A stretch of 64,000 nucleotides of DNA from Mucilaginibacter_A sp965201005 (GCF_965201005.1 NZ_OZ241747.1:3596001-3660000); one strand, 5' to 3'. Numbered from the stretch's first letter, positions 1 through 9,462 are shown. Notes: generated from the letters alone by a model not told the origin. Program-made: numbers and translations.

Positions 1-9
1 AAGAAGCAT
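1..9 (+). repeat. Truncated copy of the iterated 12-mer at the window edge
   Basis: The window opens with AAGAAGCAT, the right part of the word TAAAAGAAGCAT that recurs throughout. The copy lies downstream of the nuoA stop codon. Its left part is outside the window. Confidence 0.55.
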
Positions 10-31
10 TAACATAATTTATGAAGAGGTT

Positions 32-403
32 TTAATCCCAATCAAGTGCTTTTTTCTTCAGGATATAAATGAACCCAAGCAGTAAAGTACCCATGAAAAT
101 AAACATTTCTACCATTCCATCTGATCCTAAATCCCGAAAGTTTACTGCCCATGGATACATGAAAATTACCTCAACATCAAAAAGTACAAACAAAATCGCA
201 ACCAAAAAATATTTAATAGAAACCGGTGTACGGGCGTTACCGATAACTTCTATTCCTGATTCAAAAGGTGTAAGTTTATCTTTAGTACTTCTTTTAGGGC
301 CTAATTTGTGGGTTGCGAACATTGTGGTAAATACAAAACCTAACGCCACAATTATTTGAAATATGATCGGCAGATAATTCACCGGTAAACTTTGTGCTTC
401 CAT
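32..403 (-). CDS. nuoA: NADH-quinone oxidoreductase subunit A
   Basis: This is the small membrane subunit of respiratory complex I, which passes electrons from NADH to quinone and pumps protons. The 123-residue length is normal for the family. Three membrane segments are visible (about residues 10-32, 62-84 and 97-115). The loop carries the family signature FESG at 47-50, and the second segment carries FDVEVIF at 75-81. It reads leftward, so nuoB and the rest of a nuo operon probably lie beyond the window start. A terminator at 431-455 separates it from the TPR gene upstream, so it probably has its own promoter in the short gap before 474. Confidence 0.95.
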   Translation of the reverse strand: MEAQSLPVNYLPIIFQIIVALGFVFTTMFATHKLGPKRSTKDKLTPFESGIEVIGNARTPVSIKYFLVAILFVLFDVEVIFMYPWAVNFRDLGSDGMVEMFIFMGTLLLGFIYILKKKALDWD

Positions 404-427
404 TAAAGTTTTAATTTTTCCAAATAT

Positions 428-455
428 AAAAAAAGGCTCCTAAAAGGAGCCTTTT
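428..455 (-). terminator. Intrinsic terminator after the TonB/TPR operon
   Basis: An 11-bp perfect stem (431-441 with 445-455) closes on a 3-base loop. On the minus strand it ends in a run of T. It sits between the stop codon of the TPR gene and nuoA, so it ends the exbB-to-TPR transcript. Confidence 0.85.
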
Positions 456-473
456 CACATTAATTATTAGCTA

Positions 474-2174
474 TTATTTACCTTTAGATTTCTTATCGGC
501 ATAAGCTTTTGCTTGTTTATCTGTAGGATCTATTTGTAATGCCTTGGAAAAATTTTCCGCAGCTTTAGCTTCGTCTTTTTCTTTATATTCGTAATAAGTA
601 CCTAAATAATCGTATGCTTCTGCCATAAAGCCTTTATCCTCATCCGGAACTGCTCCTTTGGCAGTAATTAACTGAATATACTGTTCATAATATGGTTTGG
701 CATATCCCTGCGAAGTATTACGGCTTGGCTCACGCAAATCATTGGCTCTTGCCTGGTATAAAGCAACCGTGGCTTGCGGCTGTGCAGCATGCTTTTGGAT
801 ATAAGTAAACGCCGTATCAGCTTTTAAAAGTAACGTAGTATCTGCAACAGGTTTTGGGGTGGCAGTGCTGTAATATTGTGCTTTAAAAGCATTGTAATAA
901 CTAACGCCTTCCCTTAAATAATCATTTAATGTTGCCTGTTTAGATTTTGAAACAAACACTCTATAAGCATCTCCTGCTTCGGCATACTTCTTTTGATTGT
1001 ATAAAGATTTGGCAATTTCACCATAAGCTTCTACTTGAGTTGTATCTAAGGCCAATGCTTTTCTTAAACTGTTTATACCCACAGAATCTTGTCCGGATGC
1101 CGATTGTAAACGGCCTAAATACAAATAATCCAACGGAATTAATCTTTTAGAGTCTGCTTGTGTAATAAATTTGTTCAAAGCTTCTAAACCAGCAGCATAA
1201 TTTTTGTTTTCGTACGCTGCATAACCCAAATAGCGGTAAACCAGTAAATTATTTTTAGGTGCAGTTTTTACAATTTCCTGGGTTTCCTGTTGCAAGGCCT
1301 TGTAATCTTGGGCATAAACTAAAAAGCGTGCGTAATTCATTCTTGAATCTAATGAACGGTCTGTTAAATCAAGATATTTTTTATAAAATTCAACGGCTTG
1401 CTTATATTTCTGTTCTGAAACTGCTTCAGTGCTATTTTTGCCCCAACGTAAATAAGTTTCTGCTAATTCGCGATATGCAGGACCGTAATTTGGGTCAATG
1501 GCTAATGCTTTGCGATATTCTTTTTCAGAATCTTCATAATTGTTGGCCTGTTTCCAAATCACCCCTGTTGCCACAATGGCACTAACCATTTTCGGATTAA
1601 TGGCCAAAGCTTGCGTGTAATTGTTGTAAGCCTCTGTATTTTTCAACTCAGAACGATAAGCATCTCCTAACGCAGCATACAATTGCGGGTTTTTTTCTTT
1701 TGTGTTTGATGCAATACCGGCGTTTAAAATTTGAATTGCTGCATTTGCATCAGGACTTGGTGGAAGCAAATATGCCTTGCCGATATACACATACGGTTCT
1801 GTATCTTTTTTTTCTGTTACAGCTACAGCCTTATCAAAATTTGACTTTGCAGAAGCGTTATTTTTATCCATACGATCCACAGCCCCTAAGCCAGCATAAT
1901 TGAGTGCTGATTTAGCATTAACGCTCAACCCTTTTGTAAAAGCAGCTTTTGCTGAATCAGAATAGTCTTTCTGAATGTATAGCCAACCTAAATAAAAGTA
2001 ATTTTCTGCATTTGTTGCTTGAGTTTGTGTGAGGTTTTTAAGCATGCCCTCCGCTTTTTGATACTGTTCTGCATCTAATGCTTTTTTTGCATCCGCTAAA
2101 CTTTGGGCAGATGCTGAATAGCCAATTAGAGCCATTCCGGAAAAAGTTAAGGCTATTTTATTAATCATCTTCAT
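474..2174 (-). CDS. Tetratricopeptide-repeat protein, exported
   Basis: A 566-residue protein with an N-terminal signal peptide (cleavage likely after ASA at about residue 23), followed by back-to-back TPR helices over almost the whole length. These carry the usual spaced W/L/G/Y...A...F/Y...A...P pattern, for example NAENYFYLGWLYIQ and NYGPAYRELAETYLRWG. TPRs are protein-binding scaffolds, and no catalytic domain is visible. It is the last gene of the exbB-exbD-exbD-tonB-PstS-like cluster, 15 bp after its neighbour, so a periplasmic accessory role in the same system is likely, but the function is inferred only from position. Confidence 0.85.
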   Translation of the reverse strand: MKMINKIALTFSGMALIGYSASAQSLADAKKALDAEQYQKAEGMLKNLTQTQATNAENYFYLGWLYIQKDYSDSAKAAFTKGLSVNAKSALNYAGLGAVDRMDKNNASAKSNFDKAVAVTEKKDTEPYVYIGKAYLLPPSPDANAAIQILNAGIASNTKEKNPQLYAALGDAYRSELKNTEAYNNYTQALAINPKMVSAIVATGVIWKQANNYEDSEKEYRKALAIDPNYGPAYRELAETYLRWGKNSTEAVSEQKYKQAVEFYKKYLDLTDRSLDSRMNYARFLVYAQDYKALQQETQEIVKTAPKNNLLVYRYLGYAAYENKNYAAGLEALNKFITQADSKRLIPLDYLYLGRLQSASGQDSVGINSLRKALALDTTQVEAYGEIAKSLYNQKKYAEAGDAYRVFVSKSKQATLNDYLREGVSYYNAFKAQYYSTATPKPVADTTLLLKADTAFTYIQKHAAQPQATVALYQARANDLREPSRNTSQGYAKPYYEQYIQLITAKGAVPDEDKGFMAEAYDYLGTYYEYKEKDEAKAAENFSKALQIDPTDKQAKAYADKKSKGK

Positions 2175-2189
2175 AGTTAAAATTCTACT

Positions 2190-3107
2190 TTAAAGTTCTT
2201 TTTTAATAAGTATTTCTCTTGTTGGCATAGAATCAGGCAATAAACCTGATCGTAAAACTATTTTTTGTCCTCGTTCACTTTGTAAAAATGAAGAAAAACC
2301 AGTCCCTAAACCTATTTTGCCTGTACAATCAATTATATAAATAGTTCTGGTTAATGGATATTGTTTTAGAGCAAATGTAGATTGCGAAGGTTTAAAATAA
2401 GTTAATGACTTACTTTTTGAACTATCATTTTCAATACCGACAATCCTTATATTCTTTGTTGCACTAATATAATCACTATCAGGTTCAACTAACCAGCTAT
2501 AACTGATAAAACCAATCGCATTATCATTGTTTGCAACATATTTTATAACTTCTTTACTGTTTTTAACAGCATAAATATTTTTTTGGTTTGAACTTTCTAA
2601 ACTAAAATAACTTTTTAAATAATTCAAAACGCTTGAATTAGGATTATCAAAAACGAGATTTTTAGTGTCTTTAGTATTAGAATTAAACAAATTTTTAATT
2701 TCTGCTAAAGTCATAATTGTATCTGGTACGTTTTTACCAACAATTAATGCGATTGCATCATGTGCTACTTTTCCAACTTTTGGCGGTAAGCCTCTATCTG
2801 TAAGCAATTTAACTTCGTTCTGATTTAAATCCCTGCTCATTACAGCAAAACGCGCTTTATTGTTTAATATAAGGTCTAAAATTTTATTTTCCGGCTGATA
2901 AACTACATTTGGCTTTGCCTGAGTGTACAATGATTTGAAAACATACATTTCCTGATCTAAAATAGGGGAAATAGATTCGTCAAATACAAAAGTATAAGTA
3001 CCAGACGTAAACCCATCTGTACTATTATCATATATTTTGTTCTGGTTGCAGGACGCAAAACCAACACATAGTAATAATATACTGTTTAAAATATTTTTTA
3101 AATTCAT
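2190..3107 (-). CDS. PstS-like phosphate/solute-binding lipoprotein
   Basis: A 305-residue protein with a lipoprotein signal peptide (lipobox ending at Cys20). The body resembles the PstS type of periplasmic binding protein: an early IRFVF-like strand, the pattern RFAVMSRDLN, a strand leading to GLPPKVGKVAHDAIALIV, and the NAIGFISYSW element typical of phosphate binders. No PstABC transporter genes are next to it. The start overlaps the stop of the upstream small membrane protein by 4 bp, so the two are translationally coupled. Such proteins accompany TonB-ExbBD clusters in Bacteroidota; ligand unknown. Confidence 0.8.
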   Translation of the reverse strand: MNLKNILNSILLLCVGFASCNQNKIYDNSTDGFTSGTYTFVFDESISPILDQEMYVFKSLYTQAKPNVVYQPENKILDLILNNKARFAVMSRDLNQNEVKLLTDRGLPPKVGKVAHDAIALIVGKNVPDTIMTLAEIKNLFNSNTKDTKNLVFDNPNSSVLNYLKSYFSLESSNQKNIYAVKNSKEVIKYVANNDNAIGFISYSWLVEPDSDYISATKNIRIVGIENDSSKSKSLTYFKPSQSTFALKQYPLTRTIYIIDCTGKIGLGTGFSSFLQSERGQKIVLRSGLLPDSMPTREILIKKEL

Positions 3108-3322
3108 TTTTTAGGGATTAATCTTGAAAAACGAAGAATAGAATAAACAATAAATACTGAACCAAACAAATAACGCTGGGTTTGCGTCATGGTTAAAGGA
3201 AGTTTTTGCCAAAACATAATCATCAAACCCAAACCAAAAAAACCAGCAAACGTGATTAGCCCTAAAATAAGGAGAAACCGCTCTTTGAGCGGTTTCTCCT
3301 TAAAATTAAATCTATTTAACAT
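3104..3322 (-). CDS. Small two-helix membrane protein of the tonB operon
   Basis: 72 residues with two hydrophobic helices (about 14-34 and 50-64) and a basic C-terminus. I recognise no domain. It lies 8 bp after tonB and overlaps the next gene by 4 bp, so it is firmly part of the operon. A role in the TonB complex or in tethering the following lipoprotein is possible but not shown by the sequence. Confidence 0.75.
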   Translation of the reverse strand: MLNRFNFKEKPLKERFLLILGLITFAGFFGLGLMIMFWQKLPLTMTQTQRYLFGSVFIVYSILRFSRLIPKK

Positions 3323-3330
3323 TGAGCAAA

Positions 3331-4164
3331 CTATTGATCTCCCTGCAAAGTAAAAGCTACTGGCATGGTGTAGGCTACACGAACTGATTTACCGTTTTGG
3401 ATACCTGGCGACCAGTGAGGTGATTTTGAAAGCACTCTGACTGCTTCAGCACCACAACCTCCGCCGATATCACGTAAAACTTTAATATCTGTTAAAGAAC
3501 CATCCTTTTCAACTACGAAAGACATAATTACTCGACCTTGAATGTTGTTTTCTTTAGCAACTGGCGGATAACGAATATTATTGCCTAAGTATTTATAAAA
3601 TGCAGCATCACCACCAGGAAATTTTGGTAAAACTTCAACTGCTGCAAAACTTACCGGCTCATTACTTTCTTCTACAACTTTTTTAGTAATATCCGCTTTA
3701 CCAACTGCCTCATCAATTCTAATTTCCTGATTAGGATCACCTTTTTGATCTTTTTGTCCCGGATCTTTTACTTCCAGCTCTTTTACCGTTGGCGGATCTT
3801 TTTCTTTCACCTCATTGTCTGGTTTTACTACAGGAGGCGGAAAACGAACCTGGTCAACTTTTGGCTTAGGCGGCTCCACTTGTGGAGGAGGGGGAGGTGG
3901 TTGTGTTGCGTTAATCGGTGGTGGTGGCATTAGCACCACATCCTTAATTTTTACTTTTTCATCTGCTTTTGGAATGAACCCCTTAATTTTGTCTATAATT
4001 GTTGGTGTAGCAATAGCGACGATAAATAGTACGCTCGCAATAATTAATGCCCGTACAGATGTTTTTGAGTTTTCTTTACGGAGTACATAAGCCCCATAAG
4101 ATTTGTTACGGCCACTAAAAACAACATCAAGCCATTCCGGATTTAAAATATCTAATCTTGCCAT
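3331..4164 (-). CDS. tonB: TonB energy-transducing protein
   Basis: TonB couples the inner-membrane proton gradient to outer-membrane receptors. The 277-residue protein shows the expected order. A short cytoplasmic start contains SYGAY, one membrane anchor lies near residues 35-58, and a proline-rich periplasmic spacer follows (about 80-120, with PPPPPP runs). The C-terminal TonB domain covers about 175-277 (FPGGDAAFYKYL, IRYPPVAKENNIQGRV, GYTMPVAFTL-like end). It follows exbB and two exbD genes in the order usual for Bacteroidota. It can serve the TonB receptor encoded at 17.3 kb. Confidence 0.93.
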   Translation of the reverse strand: MARLDILNPEWLDVVFSGRNKSYGAYVLRKENSKTSVRALIIASVLFIVAIATPTIIDKIKGFIPKADEKVKIKDVVLMPPPPINATQPPPPPPQVEPPKPKVDQVRFPPPVVKPDNEVKEKDPPTVKELEVKDPGQKDQKGDPNQEIRIDEAVGKADITKKVVEESNEPVSFAAVEVLPKFPGGDAAFYKYLGNNIRYPPVAKENNIQGRVIMSFVVEKDGSLTDIKVLRDIGGGCGAEAVRVLSKSPHWSPGIQNGKSVRVAYTMPVAFTLQGDQ

Positions 4165-4208
4165 GGTTTATGTTTTAATAAAACTAAAATTTCCTTTTTA
4201 CCAATTTT

Positions 4209-4745
4209 CTAATAAAGATTATCTCTTTTTAGAGACTCTATTTCGTTTTCGACAATATCAACTATCGCATATCTTTCAATTTTAGCGATGCCTAATTCAT
4301 CCAATATATCAACCATATTTTTATAATTGGATTTATCGGAAGGCTTGATTAATACGATCATATCTTTTCCACCAGACTGAGCTTTAATACGTTGTGAATT
4401 TTCAATCAAAGCTTTTCTAATACCGTTTTTGCTATAATCTGAAATAATAGGTGATACTTTACCAGGCTCACCAACAAAATATTCAAGTTTGTCTTTGCTC
4501 CCTAACAATATAGACATTGTTCTCGAAGCTGGTACTGCTAACTGATCTTTTTTAGTATCGTCTTTATCCGGCATACCTAAGTCCATTGCCTGAGGTTTAG
4601 CCAAAGTTGTAGTCAACATAAAAAAAGTGATCAGCAAAAACGCCAAATCTACCATGGCTGTTAAATCAACTCGGGTGGAAGCTTTTTTACTCCGTACTTT
4701 TCCTCCGCTTTTCTTGCCACCCCCGGAGGTATCTAATTCTGCCAT
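4209..4745 (-). CDS. exbD: ExbD/TolR biopolymer transport protein (second copy)
   Basis: 178 residues. A basic, glycine-rich N-terminus precedes a single membrane helix (about 30-48) containing the essential aspartate of the ExbD/TolR family (Asp33 in the MVDLAFLLITFF context). A periplasmic domain follows. It lies 17 bp after the other exbD and before tonB. The two copies differ clearly in sequence, as is usual when Bacteroidota keep a paired ExbD. Confidence 0.92.
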   Translation of the reverse strand: MAELDTSGGGKKSGGKVRSKKASTRVDLTAMVDLAFLLITFFMLTTTLAKPQAMDLGMPDKDDTKKDQLAVPASRTMSILLGSKDKLEYFVGEPGKVSPIISDYSKNGIRKALIENSQRIKAQSGGKDMIVLIKPSDKSNYKNMVDILDELGIAKIERYAIVDIVENEIESLKRDNLY

Positions 4746-4762
4746 TTTTTATCCGTTTTAAA

Positions 4763-5368
4763 TTAATTTGCAGCCCGCAATGATGTAATCAGGCTAAATT
4801 TGTTTACTTTTTGCTTTTGTAAAATATCGATTACTTTTTTGATAACCGGGTATTCTTCTTTGCTATCGCCTTTGATACTGATACGCAGTTCTTTGTTCAC
4901 TAATAGTTTTGCAGACACCCTTGCTTCACGAACCCAATTAAACAATTCATTACTTACAGAATCTGTAGGGATCCCCGGTTGTTTTAACTCTTTTCTCTGA
5001 TCTGGTGACATATCCAAAAACTGTTTCAGGCTTTGAATCGGCACCCCAAAAGATGGCAGAGTTTCAAAAACAGCTTTTTCTTCTGGTGTAAAAGTTACAT
5101 TATACTTTTGCCCTACGCTTTCTAAAGTTTGCCTACGGATTGCTTCCCCTTCCATTCCAAAGAAAACCTTGTTTTGGCCAACAGTTATAATTGCTACATC
5201 ATCAGGCAGTTTAATTGTAACAGAGGAACCCGGAATATCAACCGGAACCAGATCTTCTGTTTTAAACTTTGAGGTAAGGATAAAAAAGGTCAGCAACAAA
5301 AAAGCCATATCGCACATTGCTGTCATGTCAATCGCGGTACTTTTTCTTTTGATTTGTGCTCTTGGCAT
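4763..5368 (-). CDS. exbD: ExbD/TolR biopolymer transport protein (first copy)
   Basis: 201 residues with one membrane helix (about 18-33) carrying the proton-path aspartate (Asp20 in AMCDMAFLLLTFF), then a periplasmic domain longer than in the second copy. It forms the proton channel with ExbB and energises TonB. It lies 48 bp after exbB in the same direction. Confidence 0.92.
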   Translation of the reverse strand: MPRAQIKRKSTAIDMTAMCDMAFLLLTFFILTSKFKTEDLVPVDIPGSSVTIKLPDDVAIITVGQNKVFFGMEGEAIRRQTLESVGQKYNVTFTPEEKAVFETLPSFGVPIQSLKQFLDMSPDQRKELKQPGIPTDSVSNELFNWVREARVSAKLLVNKELRISIKGDSKEEYPVIKKVIDILQKQKVNKFSLITSLRAAN

Positions 5369-5416
5369 ATATGGTTTTGATTATAGTAATTAATTCTGTT
5401 TCAAAAACAAGAACTA

Positions 5417-6256
5417 TTAATAGCTCTTGTTTTTATGAGATGCAGCATAAGTTTGAACAATGCTGAACCCTGTTTCATCAATTGCATAAGTTAAAGTATC
5501 TATTTTAGAAGTAAAATAGTTGTATGCAATAACTGCCAGGGTTGAAGTGAAGATACCTAAAGCCGTATTGATCAAAGCCTCAGAAATACCTGTTGCCAAT
5601 GCAGCCTGATTAGGTGCCCCTGATGTTGCCAATGCAGCGAACGCCCTGATCATACCTGTTACCGTGCCCAGCAAACCGGTTAATGTACCGATAGAAACCA
5701 GAGTGGCAATAATAGTCAAGTTTTGCTCTAACATGGGCATTTCTAAAGATGTTGCTTCTTCAATGTCTTTTTGAATAGCCAAGCATTTTTGGTCAACATC
5801 CATGTTGGTTTCTGTTTCCATTTCACGATATTTTTTCAAACCTGATTTTATTACGTTGGCCACAGAACCTTTTTGTTTATCACACTCAGCACTTGCAGCT
5901 TCGATGTTACCGGAGTTTAAATAAGCTTGTACTTTTTTAATAAAAGAATCAACATTGCCAGAACCTGCTGCTTTTCCGATCACTACAAAACGCTCTATAG
6001 AAAAAATGATCACACATAATAAAAAAGTCATCAACACCGGCACAATTGGGCCGCCTCTGTGCACAGTTCCAAAATAATCATTTGGGTCACCATGCTCAAC
6101 ATCACCTCCTTTATAGTGACTGGCATCACCTAAAACGAAAATGTAAATCAATAATGCTACAACAAATGCGATTGGGATTACTAAGGTTGCAAAGATGCTT
6201 GAAGAACCAGAGCTTTCTTTAGTTACGGTTGTTGGTTTTGGTGGAGTAGTTGCCAT
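5417..6256 (-). CDS. exbB: ExbB/MotA/TolQ proton-channel protein
   Basis: 279 residues. An extra N-terminal hydrophobic segment (about 21-43) precedes the canonical ExbB core: one helix near 70-88, a cytoplasmic part with EAASAECDKQ and SGLKKYREME, and two helices in the LVSIGTLTGLLGTVTGMI and EALINTALGIF regions that are the family's signature. It opens the TonB operon, with 270 bp of AT-rich DNA upstream that should hold the promoter. Confidence 0.93.
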   Translation of the reverse strand: MATTPPKPTTVTKESSGSSSIFATLVIPIAFVVALLIYIFVLGDASHYKGGDVEHGDPNDYFGTVHRGGPIVPVLMTFLLCVIIFSIERFVVIGKAAGSGNVDSFIKKVQAYLNSGNIEAASAECDKQKGSVANVIKSGLKKYREMETETNMDVDQKCLAIQKDIEEATSLEMPMLEQNLTIIATLVSIGTLTGLLGTVTGMIRAFAALATSGAPNQAALATGISEALINTALGIFTSTLAVIAYNYFTSKIDTLTYAIDETGFSIVQTYAASHKNKSY

Positions 6257-6526
6257 TTTTAAGTTTGTTTAGTTTTGGTTAGATTTTTAGTTTAGTAAAT
6301 ATAGATTTTAATAATGGTATTATGTTAATGCAATAACAAATTTATAGTTTTTGAATAATTAAAAAAAGAGCAGCAACAGCAATTTAATTTATTTTTAAGG
6401 CTGATAAAATATTCCCTTCTTATATTTATATCAGGTTTGATTTTACAATGAAAAACAAAAAAATCAATTTATGCAAATGTTAAAATGTAAAATATACACA
6501 TAATTTTTAAACGTAAAAATTTTTGC

Positions 6527-6868
6527 TTAACCGCCGGCAATTTTTGCTTTATAATTATCAGAAAGCAGTATTTCAAGCACTTTATCGCGGAAATTGCCCT
6601 GGATCAAAATTTCACCGTCTTTTGCCGAACCGCCAACGCCGCATTTGGTTTTCAACTTTTTGCCAAGCTTTTCCAAGTCGTCCTCCGTCCCATTAAAATC
6701 ACTGATGCGTGTCACTAATTTTCCGCTGCCTTTCCGGTCCAGATAAATTTTTAGTTGCTGTTGCTGCGGTGGTAAAGTTTGTTGCGCAAAAATGTTTTCC
6801 TCCTGATATACAAAATCAGGATCTGTAGAATACATTACGCCCGAAATATTTTTATTTTTCTTGCTCAA
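6527..6868 (-). CDS. SUI1/eIF1-like translation factor
   Basis: 113 residues. The C-terminal half matches the SUI1 fold: a lysine/arginine-rich strand (LKIYLDRKGSGKLVTRI), then LKTKCGVGGSAKDGEILIQGNFRDKVLEIL, the most conserved stretch of the YciH/eIF1 family. The bacterial versions are thought to act on initiation-complex fidelity. The N-terminus is variable. The gene is transcribed away from metK and stands alone. Confidence 0.9.
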   Translation of the reverse strand: MSKKNKNISGVMYSTDPDFVYQEENIFAQQTLPPQQQQLKIYLDRKGSGKLVTRISDFNGTEDDLEKLGKKLKTKCGVGGSAKDGEILIQGNFRDKVLEILLSDNYKAKIAGG

Positions 6869-7205
6869 TTTAGGTTGATACTGTTTTTATGCCTGTAATT
6901 TAGTCTGCCTGTGTAGTTAATCTGCAAGAATTTGCTAAACACAAGTATGACAAATAAATTTTTAGTTTTCAAATTTTATTTACACTGATTTTTATGCCAT
7001 AAAAACAGCATCCGTTCCAGCACAAACAAAATTAAACCGGATAATCGATTTTATAAAATAATTTTAATTTTGCTGCCTGAAAGTGGACTGATTTGAATTG
7101 ATTGCAACCACCTGAAAAAAAGTGCTAAAATGTATATTCTTTTCGTGCTGCGATCCTTCCCAACGGCTTCTTTTTGCATTTTTTAATTTTTTATAAAAAA
7201 TAATT
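6869..7205. other. Divergent intergenic region SUI1-metK
   Basis: 337 bp without a gene. It holds two copies of the CTG-type iterated word in inverted orientation (ATACTGTTTTTA at 6878-6889 and TAAAAACAGCAT at 7000-7011). Both promoters must lie here, but I see no exact TAnnTTTG box for metK and no SAM riboswitch. The remainder is plain AT-rich DNA. Confidence 0.7.
6878..7011. repeat. Inverted pair of CTG-type iterated words
   Basis: The left copy reads ATACTGTTTTTATGCC and the right copy ATGCCATAAAAACAGCAT; each carries the ATGCC flank next to the core. Outer edges are 134 bp apart. Both members belong to the same subfamily. Confidence 0.75.
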
Positions 7206-8456
7206 ATGTCATATTTATTTACTTCCGAGTCTGTTTCGGAAGGACATCCTGATAAAGTTGCCGATCAGATTTCTGATGCCTTGATTGATAACTTTCTGGC
7301 CTTTGACCCTGATTCTAAAGTTGCCTGCGAAACGCTGGTTACCACCGGGCAGGTTATTTTGGCCGGGGAAGTAAAATCCAAAGCGTATCTGGATGTGCAA
7401 AAAATTGCCCGCGACGTGATCAATAAAATTGGCTATACCAAAGGCGATTACATGTTTGATGGCAGTTCCTGCGGCGTTTTATCGGCCATCCATGAGCAAT
7501 CGCCGGATATTAACCAAGGTGTTGACCGGGAAGATAAAGCTTTGCAAGGTGCCGGCGATCAGGGGATGATGTTTGGTTATGCCACCAGCGAAACCGAAAA
7601 TTATATGCCGCTGACTTTGGATATTGCACATGCTTTATTAATCGAGCTGGCCGCTATCCGCAGGGAAAATAATGAAATTAAATACCTGCGCCCGGATGCA
7701 AAATCTCAGGTGACGCTGGAATATGACGACAATAATCAGCCAATCCGTATTGATGCCATCGTAATTTCTACACAGCATGATGATTTTGACGAAGAAAAAA
7801 TGATGCTTAATAAAATCCGCGAAGACATAATCAGCATTTTAATTCCGCGTGTTCAAGCAAAGTATCCTAAATATTCGCACTTTTTTAATGAGGAAATCAA
7901 ATATCACATCAACCCAACCGGAAAATTTGTAATCGGCGGCCCGCACGGCGATACCGGTTTGACCGGCCGTAAAATTATTGTTGACACTTACGGCGGCAAA
8001 GGTGCGCATGGCGGCGGCGCGTTTTCCGGAAAAGACCCATCAAAAGTAGATCGTTCTGCGGCTTATGCCACGCGGCACATTGCCAAAAACCTGGTTGCCG
8101 CCGGGGTTTGTAACGAAGTATTGGTTCAGGTTTCGTATGCGATCGGCGTGGCGCAGCCGATGGGAATCTATATAAATACTTACGGAACAGGAAAAGTTGA
8201 TCTGCACGACGGCGAAATTGCAGCAAAAGTTTCCGATATTTTTGATATGACGCCTTACGCCATCGAAACCCGTTTTAAACTGCGCAACCCAATCTATTCG
8301 GAAACGGCCGCTTATGGTCATTTTGGCAAATCACCGGAAACGGTAACCAAATCCTTTTTCAGCCCGAACGGCGAAGAAACCAAAATTGAGGTTGAACTTT
8401 TTACCTGGGAAAAACTGGACTATTTAGATAAGGTAAAAGAAGCGTTCGGTTTATAA
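7206..8456 (+). CDS. metK: S-adenosylmethionine synthase
   Basis: MetK makes S-adenosylmethionine from methionine and ATP. The 416 residues are full length. Visible signatures are GHPDK (residues 13-17), GAGDQGMMFGYA in the central domain, and GGGAFSGKDPSKVDRSAAY near residue 270 with the phosphate-binding lysine region. The gene works with metH, metF and the SAM riboswitch near 38.4 kb in the methionine-SAM cycle, although it is 30 kb away and has no SAM-I leader itself. Confidence 0.97.
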   Translation: MSYLFTSESVSEGHPDKVADQISDALIDNFLAFDPDSKVACETLVTTGQVILAGEVKSKAYLDVQKIARDVINKIGYTKGDYMFDGSSCGVLSAIHEQSPDINQGVDREDKALQGAGDQGMMFGYATSETENYMPLTLDIAHALLIELAAIRRENNEIKYLRPDAKSQVTLEYDDNNQPIRIDAIVISTQHDDFDEEKMMLNKIREDIISILIPRVQAKYPKYSHFFNEEIKYHINPTGKFVIGGPHGDTGLTGRKIIVDTYGGKGAHGGGAFSGKDPSKVDRSAAYATRHIAKNLVAAGVCNEVLVQVSYAIGVAQPMGIYINTYGTGKVDLHDGEIAAKVSDIFDMTPYAIETRFKLRNPIYSETAAYGHFGKSPETVTKSFFSPNGEETKIEVELFTWEKLDYLDKVKEAFGL

Positions 8457-8460
8457 GCCG

Positions 8461-8472
8461 ATGCTTCTTTTA
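8461..8472 (+). repeat. Iterated word, single copy after metK
   Basis: Exact ATGCTTCTTTTA starting 4 bp after the metK stop codon. No partner copy lies close by. Confidence 0.9.
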
Positions 8473-8507
8473 GCATACTTTTTTCGGGCTGATATTAAAA
8501 TTTTCAG

Positions 8508-9428
8508 ATGCAGCATAAGCCTTTGCTCCAGCGGCTGTTGCTGCTGTTTGCCTTCTTCAATATCTATATTATTTGGGGTTCTACCTACCTTGCGGTAACT
8601 TTTGGCCTGGCCGGTTTTCCGCCTTTTATTTTGGTTGGTCTGCGTTATCTCGTTGCCGGATTGATTTTGCTGATCTACGCCAAATCAAAAGGCGAAAATT
8701 TCCCGCCCAAAAAACTCCTTATAAAACAAGCATTCAGCGGCATTTTGATGCTGGTTGGCGGCACCGGGATGATTGCCTGGGCCGAACAATACATCACTTC
8801 CGGCCAAGCTGCAATTTTAGTGGCGACAGAACCGCTGTGGTTTTTGGTTTTAGATCGGAAACGCTGGCCCGAGTATTTTTCCGATAAATTTATCCTTTTG
8901 GGTTTGCTGGTGGGTTTTGCCGGGATTTTAATGTTCCTGAAGTCCGGTCATCTGCAAATCAACCATTCCCAAATCGGCCTGATTGCCACGTTTGTGGTTT
9001 TACTGAGCACAATTTGGTGGGTTTTGGGTTCATTGCTGATCAACAGCAGCCGCGGAAAAAGTTCTGTGATGATGAACAGCAGCGTGCAACTACTTTCTGC
9101 CGCAATAGTTTGCGCTTTGATTGCTGTTTTTACCCATGAAATTTCAGGCTTTTCCATTACACAAGTTCCTGCAAAATCCTGGCTAGCACTTTTATTTCTG
9201 ATTATTTTCGGCTCACTGATCGCATATTTATCTTTCGTTTGGCTGATGACAAAGCGACCGCTGGCCATTATCAGCACGCATACGTATATTAATCCGGTTG
9301 TTGCGGTGTTTTTGGGATGGCTTTTTGCCAACGAACAATTACTAAAAGGCCAGCTTATCGGTTTACTTATTATTTTGGTTGGGATTTTACTCGTGAATGT
9401 CCCCGAATACCGAAAAGCTGCCGGTTGA
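8508..9428 (+). CDS. EamA-family (drug/metabolite type) permease
   Basis: 306 residues with about ten hydrophobic helices arranged as two EamA repeats. The first opens with IYIIWGSTYLAVTFGL and contains GTGMIAWAEQYI; the second contains the SLIAYLSFVWLM and TYINPVVAVFLGWLF elements that mark this family. Substrate cannot be told. The gene lies 51 bp after metK in the same direction and may be co-transcribed. The NUDIX gene begins only 34 bp after its stop. Confidence 0.92.
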   Translation: MQHKPLLQRLLLLFAFFNIYIIWGSTYLAVTFGLAGFPPFILVGLRYLVAGLILLIYAKSKGENFPPKKLLIKQAFSGILMLVGGTGMIAWAEQYITSGQAAILVATEPLWFLVLDRKRWPEYFSDKFILLGLLVGFAGILMFLKSGHLQINHSQIGLIATFVVLLSTIWWVLGSLLINSSRGKSSVMMNSSVQLLSAAIVCALIAVFTHEISGFSITQVPAKSWLALLFLIIFGSLIAYLSFVWLMTKRPLAIISTHTYINPVVAVFLGWLFANEQLLKGQLIGLLIILVGILLVNVPEYRKAAG

Positions 9429-9462
9429 TTTTCCGATTAAATATTTTATTATTTTTACCTCT

